64,000 bases of DNA from Photorhabdus thracensis (GTDB taxonomy: Bacteria > Pseudomonadota > Gammaproteobacteria > Enterobacterales > Enterobacteriaceae), in the NCBI RefSeq assembly GCF_001010285.1, contig NZ_CP011104.1, positions 2,356,001 through 2,420,000 of the forward strand, in the 5' to 3' direction. A program made the translations under genes and the position numbers. Below the pieces are notes generated by a model, which worked only from the letters and a program-made list of their open reading frames with translations, made no database searches and was not told where the DNA came from. The stretch's first letter is position 1; every line of letters starts with the position of its first letter. This document shows positions 54,732 to 61,804 of this stretch, piece after piece.

Positions 54732-55703
54732 ATGAAAAAAAGAACACTTTTTACGATCTTACTGGTTATCTTGCTCACAGCAATGGCTGTGTTATTTCGT
54801 TCTCATAACCAATATTTATTGTTGCAAGGTGAAGTTGATGCGCCGGAAGTGATTGTGACATCTAAAGCCAAAGGCCGGGTGATCGCGCGCCACGTTGAGC
54901 GGGGAGATGATGTCAAAACCGGTCAGCTGCTGATCACGCTTGAAAGCCCTGAATTACTGGCTCAAGTCGCCTCATTGGAAGCTGTCCGTGATCAGGCTAA
55001 AGCCCAGTTAGAGCAATCTCTGCATGGTACGCGTGAAGAAAGTCTCCGGAATCTGGAAGCGGGTTTGGCACAGGCTCAGGCTGAATATGATAATGCGGTA
55101 CGTGAATATAACCGTATTCAGAACATCGCGTCTAAAGGCTATGTTTCACGAAATGAACTGGATAACGCCCGCAGAAGCAGGGATGTTTCCTATCAAAAAA
55201 TGCAGGGAGCGAAAGCCGCGTTAGATGAAGGTATGCATGGTGACAGGATTGAGCTACGCCAGAAATATGCGGCGGCTCTGCGTCAGGCTGAACAGCAACT
55301 CATTGAGTTACAAACCCAGAAAGATGATTTACAGGTTAAAGCGCCAGTCGAGGGTGAAGTTGGGCCGATTCCGGCAGAAGTGGGTGAATTATTTAATGCC
55401 AACAGCCCGTTGGTGACATTAGTTCGTGTCTCGGAAGCCTATTTTATTTATAACTTGCGGGAAGACATTTTGGCGAAAGTGCGCAAAGGGGATAAAATCA
55501 AACTCCGTGTTCCTGCGCTGGGTGATAAAGAGATTGAAGCAGAAATACGTTATATCGCCCCGATGGGAGATTACGCAACCAAACGCGCGACTCGTGCAAC
55601 CGGTGATTTTGACCTAAGAACCTTTGAAGTTCGTTTGTTCCCCTTACAGCCGGTTGAAGGCTTACGCCCTGGTATGAGCGCCTTGTGGCGTTGGGATAAA
55701 TAG
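54732..55703 (+). CDS. HlyD-family membrane fusion protein (YhiI-like)
   Basis: Periplasmic adaptor of an export system. 323 aa. An uncleaved N-terminal membrane anchor (about 4-22) is followed by a biotinyl-lipoyl half (VIVTSKAKGRVIARHVERGD), a long alpha hairpin (about 75-185) with many Gln/Glu/Ala heptads, and the second lipoyl half (LQVKAPVEGEVGPIPAEVGE). A beta-barrel domain follows, ending VEGLRPGMSALWRWDK. It is the first gene of a three-gene operon with two ABC-2 permeases, recalling E. coli yhiI-rbbA-yhhJ, but without the ATPase. Confidence 0.9.
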   Translation: MKKRTLFTILLVILLTAMAVLFRSHNQYLLLQGEVDAPEVIVTSKAKGRVIARHVERGDDVKTGQLLITLESPELLAQVASLEAVRDQAKAQLEQSLHGTREESLRNLEAGLAQAQAEYDNAVREYNRIQNIASKGYVSRNELDNARRSRDVSYQKMQGAKAALDEGMHGDRIELRQKYAAALRQAEQQLIELQTQKDDLQVKAPVEGEVGPIPAEVGELFNANSPLVTLVRVSEAYFIYNLREDILAKVRKGDKIKLRVPALGDKEIEAEIRYIAPMGDYATKRATRATGDFDLRTFEVRLFPLQPVEGLRPGMSALWRWDK

Positions 55704-55714
55704 GTGACTTGCTG

Positions 55715-56860
55715 ATGAGGGGCAAGGTTGCATGGCGTGGGTTCGAACGCGCTTTTAGTCAAGAGATTCGGGCTACGATCCGCAGTCCAGTTTTTCACTG
55801 GCTAAGTTGGTTATTCCCTTTGATGCTGTTTGTGCTAATCAGCGCTAACTTTTCAGAAGGGACGTTGCTCAATCTGCCGGTATCGGTAGTGGATAATGAT
55901 CATAGTCCGTTGTCACGTAGTCTGATCCGTAATCTGGATGGCGCTTCTCATGCGCATATTAAATCCTACGATGGAGGATTGCATGAATCTCTTGAACGGC
56001 TTGGCAACGCTAAGGATTACTCTCTGCTTTATATCCCGAATGATTTTGAGGCTGATGCTCTCCGGGGGTACCAGCCAACCGTTCGTATGTATTACAACGC
56101 ATTGTTTTATGGTGCCGGGAGTTATTCTATTCAGGATTTCAGTGGCGTAATGGCGGAGATCAATGCGAAATACCGTTCCGTATTGGCAACGGAGATGGGG
56201 CGCAAGTTACCTCCGTTAGCCAATGTCACACTCGCTTATGACAGTCTTTTCAATGCCAGTGGTAGTTACATCTATTATCAGCAGTTTGCGGCCACTATCC
56301 ATTTGTTACAGCTTTTTGTTGTGACTTGCACGATTTACAGTATGTCCCGCGGCAGTACGCTGATGACAATGAAACCGTTTACCTTCGCCCTGTTGGGAAA
56401 ACTGGCGCCTTATACCCTGTTTTTTACTCTGTTGTTGATCGTGGAGTTGGCGGCGCTGATTGGGGTATTTGATGCAAAAGTGAATGGTAATCCAATATAT
56501 ATGGTGGTAGTAGGTTTCTTCTATGTGATTGCTGCTCAAAGTATTGGCCTGCTGCTATTTACTTTCACCAATAGCGCATTGACAGCTTATAGTCTTATCG
56601 GGGTGCTGGTAAGTATTGCGATGACCTTTTCAGGTATGTCTGTACCCGAATTATCAATGATATTGCCGGCGAGGATAATTGCCAATCTTGAGCCTTTGAC
56701 CCATGCCTTGAATGCGATGTTTGATATTTTTCTGCGTGAGGTTTCTTTGCTGGGTATTTTATCTGTTTGTGCTTCGTTACTGATCTATCCGCTCGTTTGT
56801 TCCCTGCTGGTGCGTAACCGGTTATTGAAACGGCTTAGTCTGCCACAAGGCGGTGAATGA
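55715..56860 (+). CDS. ABC-2 type transporter permease 1 (YhhJ-like)
   Basis: 381 aa. One N-terminal membrane helix (about 25-45), a large periplasmic domain (about 50-180) with SVVDNDHSPLSRSLIRNLDG and YYNALFYGAGSYSIQDFSGV, then five or six membrane helices (from about 185). Typical ABC2_membrane_3 layout. I chose the ATG at 55715, eight bases after AGGTG; a TTG at 55709 is also open. Its end overlaps the next permease by four bases. Confidence 0.85.
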   Translation: MRGKVAWRGFERAFSQEIRATIRSPVFHWLSWLFPLMLFVLISANFSEGTLLNLPVSVVDNDHSPLSRSLIRNLDGASHAHIKSYDGGLHESLERLGNAKDYSLLYIPNDFEADALRGYQPTVRMYYNALFYGAGSYSIQDFSGVMAEINAKYRSVLATEMGRKLPPLANVTLAYDSLFNASGSYIYYQQFAATIHLLQLFVVTCTIYSMSRGSTLMTMKPFTFALLGKLAPYTLFFTLLLIVELAALIGVFDAKVNGNPIYMVVVGFFYVIAAQSIGLLLFTFTNSALTAYSLIGVLVSIAMTFSGMSVPELSMILPARIIANLEPLTHALNAMFDIFLREVSLLGILSVCASLLIYPLVCSLLVRNRLLKRLSLPQGGE

Positions 56861-58011
56861 TGCAGATGTATTGGCAGACGTTTCGCCGGGTGTTAATGGG
56901 AATGCTGGAAAAACCCATGTGGATGTTGATGTTGGCTTCCCTGTGTCTGATGAGTTTGGTGTATGTCCGGCCAACAGTATGGGATCTGCCCGTTGCTGTG
57001 ATCGATCAGGATCACAGCTTCGCCAGTCGTGCTCTGATACGTCAGCTTAACTCCACGGCTAAAATTGCGGTCCACAGCTATGACAATCTGGCTGATGCCC
57101 GTCACGATCTGCTATTACGTGAAATTTTTGCGATCATTATCATACCGGCGGATCTGGAGAAAAATATCCTTAATGGAAAAAATATCACCTTCCCGATTTA
57201 TGGAGATGCAACGAGTCGTCTTGCCAATGGGCAAATTCAGCAAGAGTTAACCTCTGCCCACCGGCAATTGCTGAGTGAATATAACAGCAAGTTACTACTG
57301 AAATATGGTTTCAGTCCTGAACAGGTAAAGCTATTACTGATGCCAATTCGTAGTGAAACTGTTGGGTTGTTCAACCCAGGTGTTAGCTTTGCTGCAATTA
57401 CCTTTCCTGGTTTGTTGGTGATGTTGTTGCAACACTCTTTGTTGATATCTTGTGTGCGGGTCAGTATTACGATGCGCAGTACGCCGAAAGGTAAACCTCC
57501 ATTACCTGTCTATTTAGGGGCATTATCGGCGCTATTACCCATCTGGCTTTTTCTCTCCATCATATTTTTTGTTCTTTGGCCGTGGGTATTGGGATACCGT
57601 CAGGAAGCGTCTATTCCTCTGTTATTAATGCTGACTTTCCTGTTTATGCTGTCGGTGTTTGGATTGGGGAAGCTGGTGACAGAATGCATGCGCAGTGTGG
57701 AAATGATCTATCTGACGCTCGCCCTTAGCACAACGCCTGTGTTCTATATTTCCGGCACAATCTGGCCGGTACAGGCGATGCCTGATTGGGTAAGGGCAAT
57801 CTCTTCCGCCTTACCATCCACTTGGGCGACAAAAGCGATTGCAGGTGTTAACCAGATGGGGCTGCCATTACAGAATGTATTGGGAGATATCGCTATGATG
57901 TTGATCCTTGGCGTGGTTTATACGCTGCTGGGGATTCTGATCGGGAAAGTGCGCAGTGGTGAATTTAGCAAAAATCGCCGTAAACCTTCGTCCAGTGCGG
58001 GAGGGATATAA
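56857..58011 (+). CDS. ABC-2 type transporter permease 2 (YhhJ-like)
   Basis: 384 aa, the same architecture as permease 1: an N-terminal helix, a periplasmic part with LPVAVIDQDHSFASRALIRQ and ITFPIYGDATSRLANGQI, then about five helices with SISGTIWPVQAMP-type sequence (FYISGTIWPVQAMPDWVRAI). Coupled to the preceding gene by ATGA. No nucleotide-binding protein lies up- or downstream, so the ATPase must come from elsewhere or the pair works differently. Confidence 0.85.
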   Translation: MMQMYWQTFRRVLMGMLEKPMWMLMLASLCLMSLVYVRPTVWDLPVAVIDQDHSFASRALIRQLNSTAKIAVHSYDNLADARHDLLLREIFAIIIIPADLEKNILNGKNITFPIYGDATSRLANGQIQQELTSAHRQLLSEYNSKLLLKYGFSPEQVKLLLMPIRSETVGLFNPGVSFAAITFPGLLVMLLQHSLLISCVRVSITMRSTPKGKPPLPVYLGALSALLPIWLFLSIIFFVLWPWVLGYRQEASIPLLLMLTFLFMLSVFGLGKLVTECMRSVEMIYLTLALSTTPVFYISGTIWPVQAMPDWVRAISSALPSTWATKAIAGVNQMGLPLQNVLGDIAMMLILGVVYTLLGILIGKVRSGEFSKNRRKPSSSAGGI

Positions 58012-58036
58012 GGCGAGAAACCCGATAGGAGCAGGT

Positions 58037-58660
58037 AAAAAACTCGGTACTGTACTGATATTGGAAGAGAAAACATCAGGAAAAACGGATTTTAAATTTA
58101 TTAACTTTGGTTATAAACAAAACCAAGCTTAAAAAACACGTTAGCTTTCTATTCGATGCTATTAATCACGAAGTATTGAAAGCACGATTAATCGCATTAA
58201 AAAATTTTTTTAAGTAAAAGATGTTACATGGTTGAAAAAGGTTTTCGAAAAGAGAGATAAATCGTTAAAGAAAGCCAGGAAACTTTTTGATTAATCGGAT
58301 TAATAGAGAGAAAAGGATAAAAACGTTTAGCCGTATTAAAAACGATTAAAGAAATAGGCTTTGATTTTAATATCATTGGAATATATTTTTATCCTCTCTG
58401 GTTTTAAACCTGGAAAATCAAATAAAGGAAAAAACTTCAGTATCAGTTTAATGGAAGTAGTAAAATTTAAATATGAGTCAGAAAACGGAAAAAACGATTG
58501 AATTTACAAAAAACGGCACAATGAAAACCATTCATTAAATAAATGTTTAATTAAAAAATAAGAAAACCCTCAGAATGAGAATAGCTCGTAAACCCCTTTT
58601 CATTGGCGATGCATTCTCCTCTTATTTTACATTTATTTAACCTGTCATAATCATTTGAAA
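58037..58660 (+). pseudogene. Relic genes, copy B (paralogue of 51200-51597)
   Basis: Fragments in several frames: GKKLGTVLILEEKTSGKTDF (like the ORF at 51200), KHVSFLFDAINHEVLKARLI, LAVLKTIKEIGFDFNIIGIY, LSGFKPGKSNKGKN and FIGDAFSSYFTFI. Stops and shifts break every frame. Order and wording match copy A, so both loci descend from one duplicated unit. The family is not recognised. Confidence 0.4.
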
Positions 58661-58831
58661 ACGCAAATGCAGAGGAGATTAACACTTTGATATAAAAGGT
58701 GGATTAAACTCAATAAACATCTTTTTCAAATGGACAGTGAATTGTATTTAATCGAAGTCCATTAATTATTAATAGAAAGTTGAAAGGAAATCAGCGGGAA
58801 AAAGAATATTATCCGAATAGATTGAGATTAA

Positions 58832-58972
58832 TGTGTTTTCTCACTATTATTTTACGAAGCCAATCACACCGCTTTGCATGTTGTCAGTTTTTATGATATC
58901 GATGCCGGCGTTGCTCTTTACCAAAAAGCGGCCAACAGCCGGGGAAAAGAAGGTGAAATGAAAAATAAGTAA
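58832..58972 (+). pseudogene. C-terminal fragment of an unknown protein
   Basis: A frame open from 58832 reads LLFYEANHTALHVVSFYDID, then AGVALYQKAANSRGKEGEMK and a stop. There is no start codon. Protein-like composition; family unknown. The remaining parts of 58661-59008 are AT-rich, with no other structure seen. Confidence 0.3.
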
Positions 58973-59008
58973 AGTGGAATCCCGCCCTGAGGGCAGGATA
59001 ACGCTGAA

Positions 59009-59095
59009 CTAACTGGCACTTAAGGGAAAGTCGTCATAGAAGTTAAAACTGGTCAGCTGTGATCTCCGCCGGGAAAAATAATCATGAGTTTCCAT
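59009..59095 (-). pseudogene. Third, degenerate copy of the immunity gene start
   Basis: From the ATG at 59095 the sequence reads METHDYFSRRRSQLTSFNFY and stops after 28 residues; the intact copies begin METVDYFAQLRSQLTSFLF. The upstream non-coding part (59096-59125) also aligns with the spacer before the intact copies (CTGCCTCAT...ACGGAGA). A third cassette therefore existed and has been cut down. Confidence 0.75.
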
Positions 59096-59131
59096 ATGCT
59101 CTCCGTTCATGATGAGGCAGTGGATAATCTG

Positions 59132-60193
59132 TTATTCCCACATGTTTTCTGCTTCTCGTATCAGATGCCATACCGTTGTCCCCGGCTCCGCGCCCTGAAT
59201 ATCAAAGGCAGTCGCGCCCTGAACAAAGAAATACTGTTTGTCAGGCTGGCTGTCGGTGCGCCAGAATCCGCTGACCAGCATCGGTTCGCCGCTTCTCACC
59301 GGGGTTACATGCAGGGGACCCCGGTCATAGCGGGCATACCAAGCCAAGGTGGAAGTTGAATTAAAATGACCCGCCCCATAAAAATGCAGTGAATGACCTT
59401 CACGAGGGATCACCCGTATCGGACGTATCAGTTGGTTAATGGCAAAATAACTCTCCGGGTAACGAGCCAGTGTTTTACGTATCCAATGTTCCCCACCCAG
59501 ACGTCCTACAAAGCGTTTAGACAACAGGGTTATCCAGTTCATCCCTCGGATGGAATGACCATACTGTAATTTGGCTGTATGCACTGCCGAGTTCACTTGC
59601 AAGGCGGGGTAGCGTTGCGCTAACTGGTACTCCAGAGAAAAGTAGTCATAGTAGTCTTTGGGTAAGACCAGACAATAGCCACAGTCCCCACTGTCCGGTT
59701 CGAGTTGTTCACACAGAAAATCCAGCCAGGTCATAAAGCGAACCATTCCTTCTTGCTCTTTCAGATAATTCCAAGGAAGTGTCAGGCTTAGGTAAGAACT
59801 GCCGTTATCACCGCTTATTTCTCGGGAATCCAGGTAACACATCAGATAATTAGGTGCCTCATCTTCATTTTTGGCATTACTGACCACCCAACTAGAAAAC
59901 TGGTTTTTTTTCTGATTAAGAATACCTTTTTCCACTTTGGCAATATTTTCCGGTGAATATTTTTTTAACCCTTTCAGCTCATGACGGTGAAAACGCAGGT
60001 GGGTACCAAATTCTTCGCGAAAGCGCCGGTAGCAGGCCAGAATGCGTTGCTTTTTCTCCTGAGTGTAGCCCTGTTTAAAAAACAGGGTAATCGAGAGCCC
60101 CAGGCGGGAAACGGTCAGTCCATCACCATTGATAAAAAGAAAAGCGGTCAGTTGTGATCTCAGTTGGGCAAAGTAATCTACAGTTTCCATCAT
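59132..60193 (-). CDS. DUF3396 type VI immunity family protein, copy 2 (internally shortened)
   Basis: 353 aa of the DUF3396/type VI immunity family, recognised from segments such as CYRRFREEFGTHLRFHRHEL, CGYCLVLPKDYYDYFSLEYQ and HSIRGMNWITLLSKRFVGRL. No signal peptide or membrane segment, so it is cytosolic. It is nearly identical to copy 1 but lacks 29 residues after ARYP (copy 1 residues about 265-293). The loss is in frame, and the DNA shows the repeat TCCGGG at both deletion ends in copy 1. It starts 12 bases after a small hydrophobic protein. Immunity function is inferred; copy 2 may be weakened or altered. Confidence 0.8.
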   Translation of the reverse strand: MMETVDYFAQLRSQLTAFLFINGDGLTVSRLGLSITLFFKQGYTQEKKQRILACYRRFREEFGTHLRFHRHELKGLKKYSPENIAKVEKGILNQKKNQFSSWVVSNAKNEDEAPNYLMCYLDSREISGDNGSSYLSLTLPWNYLKEQEGMVRFMTWLDFLCEQLEPDSGDCGYCLVLPKDYYDYFSLEYQLAQRYPALQVNSAVHTAKLQYGHSIRGMNWITLLSKRFVGRLGGEHWIRKTLARYPESYFAINQLIRPIRVIPREGHSLHFYGAGHFNSTSTLAWYARYDRGPLHVTPVRSGEPMLVSGFWRTDSQPDKQYFFVQGATAFDIQGAEPGTTVWHLIREAENMWE

Positions 60194-60205
60194 TTTCTCC
60201 GTGAA

Positions 60206-60421
60206 TTATGAGGCAGTGGCGAATGTGACACTCGCCAATATTGCTAGGACGGCAGCTAACGTTGCGGCCCCGACAGCAAGGGTGACGAGGATAACCACGG
60301 CAACTCCTGCTGGCCCGGGCAGGGAAGATTGCAGGTTGCCGAGCAGACCGGAGAGGATTTCACTGAAAAACTGGAACTCCAGCGCGTCCTCTTCTTCCCG
60401 CGTCTCTTTTTTGCTTCTCAT
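60206..60421 (-). CDS. Small hydrophobic Ala/Val-rich protein, copy 2 (candidate T6SS effector)
   Basis: 71 aa. A charged N-terminal part (MRSKKETREEEDALEFQFFS) is followed by GLLGNLQSSLPGPAG and a hydrophobic stretch GVAVVILVTLAVGAATLAAV ending FATAS. The last 33 residues resemble the end of copy 1, whereas the N-terminus differs. The start ATG lies three bases after, and in frame with, the stop of immunity copy 1 (TAA AGG ATG). The immunity copy 2 start is 12 bases after its stop. One or two membrane helices are likely. A membrane-active toxin is one possibility; an inner-membrane accessory protein is another. No family recognised. Confidence 0.6.
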   Translation of the reverse strand: MRSKKETREEEDALEFQFFSEILSGLLGNLQSSLPGPAGVAVVILVTLAVGAATLAAVLAILASVTFATAS

Positions 60422-60424
60422 CCT

Positions 60425-61573
60425 TTACTCATTCCTATTTTCTGCTTCTCGTATCAGATGCCATACCGTTGTTCCCGGCTCCGTGCCCTGAATATCAAAG
60501 GCAGTCGCGCCCTGAACAAAGAAATACTGCTTGTCAGGCTGGCTGTCGGTGCGCCAGAATCCGCTGACAAGCATCGGTTCGCCGCTTCTCACTGGGGTTA
60601 TATGCAGGGGGCCCCGGTCATAGCGGGCATACCAAGCCAAGGTGGAAGTTGAATTAAAATGACCCGCCCCATAAAAATGCAGTGAATGACCTTCACGGGG
60701 GATCACTCGTATCGGACGTATCAACTGGTTAATAGCGAAATAACTCTCCGGGACACTGCCCGGCAGCGGTGTCAGATCTGGGTATTGACCCGCCCGGATC
60801 ATCAGACCATTGGAGTAAGGACTAATGACCACATCCGGGTAACGAGCCAGTGTTTTACGTATCCAATGTTCCCCACCCAGACGTCCTACAAAGCGTTTAG
60901 ACAACAGGGTGATCCAGTTCATCCCTCGGATGGAATGACCATACTGTAATTTGGCTGTATGCGCTGCCGAGTTCACTTGCAAGGCGGGGTAGCGTTGCGC
61001 TAACTGGTACTCCAGGGGAAAGTAGTCATAGTAATCTTTGGGTAAGACCAGGCAGTAACCACAGTCCCCACTGTCGGGTTCGAGTTGTTCACACAGAAAG
61101 TCCAGCCAGGCCATAAACCGGGTCATGCCGTTTTGCTCTTTCAGATAATCCCAGGGCAGCACCAGACTCAGGTAAGAGCTACCATCTTCACCATCAATTT
61201 CTCGGGAGTCCAGATAACGCATCAGATAATGAGGTGCCTCATTTTCATTTTTAGCATTACTGACGACCCAACCACAAAGCTGGTTTTTTTTCTGATTAAG
61301 AATGCCTTCTTCTACTTTGACAATATTTTCCGGTGAATATTTGCTTAACCCTTTCAGTGAATGGCTATGAAAACGCAACTGAGTACCAAACTCTTCACGA
61401 AAACGGCGATAGCAGGCCAGAATGTGCTGTTTTTTCTCCAGCGTGTAGCCCTGTTTAAAAAACAGGGTAATTGAAAGACCCAGGCGGGAAACAGTCAACC
61501 CATCGGCATTGATAAAAAGAAAAGAGGTCAGTTGTGATCTCAGTTGGGCAAAGTAATCTACAGTTTCCATCAT
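60425..61573 (-). CDS. DUF3396 type VI immunity family protein, copy 1
   Basis: 382 aa, full-length member of the DUF3396/type VI immunity family. Segments include LSITLFFKQGYTLEKKQHIL, MAWLDFLCEQLEPDSGDCGY and ALQVNSAAHTAKLQYGHSIR. Compared with copy 2 it keeps the 29-residue stretch between ARYP and ESYFAINQ (DVVISPYSNGLMIRAGQYPD and on). It is soluble, without a signal peptide. It starts (ATGATGGAAACTG) 12 bases after the hydrophobic small ORF, with CACGGAGAAA as ribosome binding site. Family knowledge and gene order suggest cytosolic protection against the cognate effector delivered with VgrG; this is inferred. Confidence 0.85.
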   Translation of the reverse strand: MMETVDYFAQLRSQLTSFLFINADGLTVSRLGLSITLFFKQGYTLEKKQHILACYRRFREEFGTQLRFHSHSLKGLSKYSPENIVKVEEGILNQKKNQLCGWVVSNAKNENEAPHYLMRYLDSREIDGEDGSSYLSLVLPWDYLKEQNGMTRFMAWLDFLCEQLEPDSGDCGYCLVLPKDYYDYFPLEYQLAQRYPALQVNSAAHTAKLQYGHSIRGMNWITLLSKRFVGRLGGEHWIRKTLARYPDVVISPYSNGLMIRAGQYPDLTPLPGSVPESYFAINQLIRPIRVIPREGHSLHFYGAGHFNSTSTLAWYARYDRGPLHITPVRSGEPMLVSGFWRTDSQPDKQYFFVQGATAFDIQGTEPGTTVWHLIREAENRNE

Positions 61574-61585
61574 TTTCTCCGTGAA

Positions 61586-61804
61586 TTATGAGGCAGTGGC
61601 GAATGTCGCACTCGCCAATATGGTCAGGATGGCAGCTAACGCGGCGGCGCTCACCGCGGCAGCAGCGGCTAAAATTTCCACCAGTGCAATCAGCGCAGCA
61701 GCGACGGCAAGGGTGACAAGGATAACAACGGCAACGCCGGCAACAATCACCACCACTTCCAGCATTCCTTCACCCACCTCTTTTAATATTTGCATCCAGC
61801 TCAT
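61586..61804 (-). CDS. Small hydrophobic Ala/Val-rich protein, copy 1 (candidate T6SS effector)
   Basis: 72 aa from the ATG at 61804: a short amphipathic start MSWMQILKEVGEGMLEVVVI, then almost continuous Ala, Val, Leu and Ile (GVAVVILVTLAVAAALIALV and so on) ending FATAS. It probably forms two membrane helices. It overlaps the 3' end of vgrG by 35 bases in another frame. An in-frame TTG at 61825 would add seven residues. AGAAGAG lies about 12 bases before the chosen ATG. Its position between vgrG and an immunity-family gene suggests a VgrG-linked cargo. No known family is recognised. Confidence 0.6.
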   Translation of the reverse strand: MSWMQILKEVGEGMLEVVVIVAGVAVVILVTLAVAAALIALVEILAAAAAVSAAALAAILTILASATFATAS

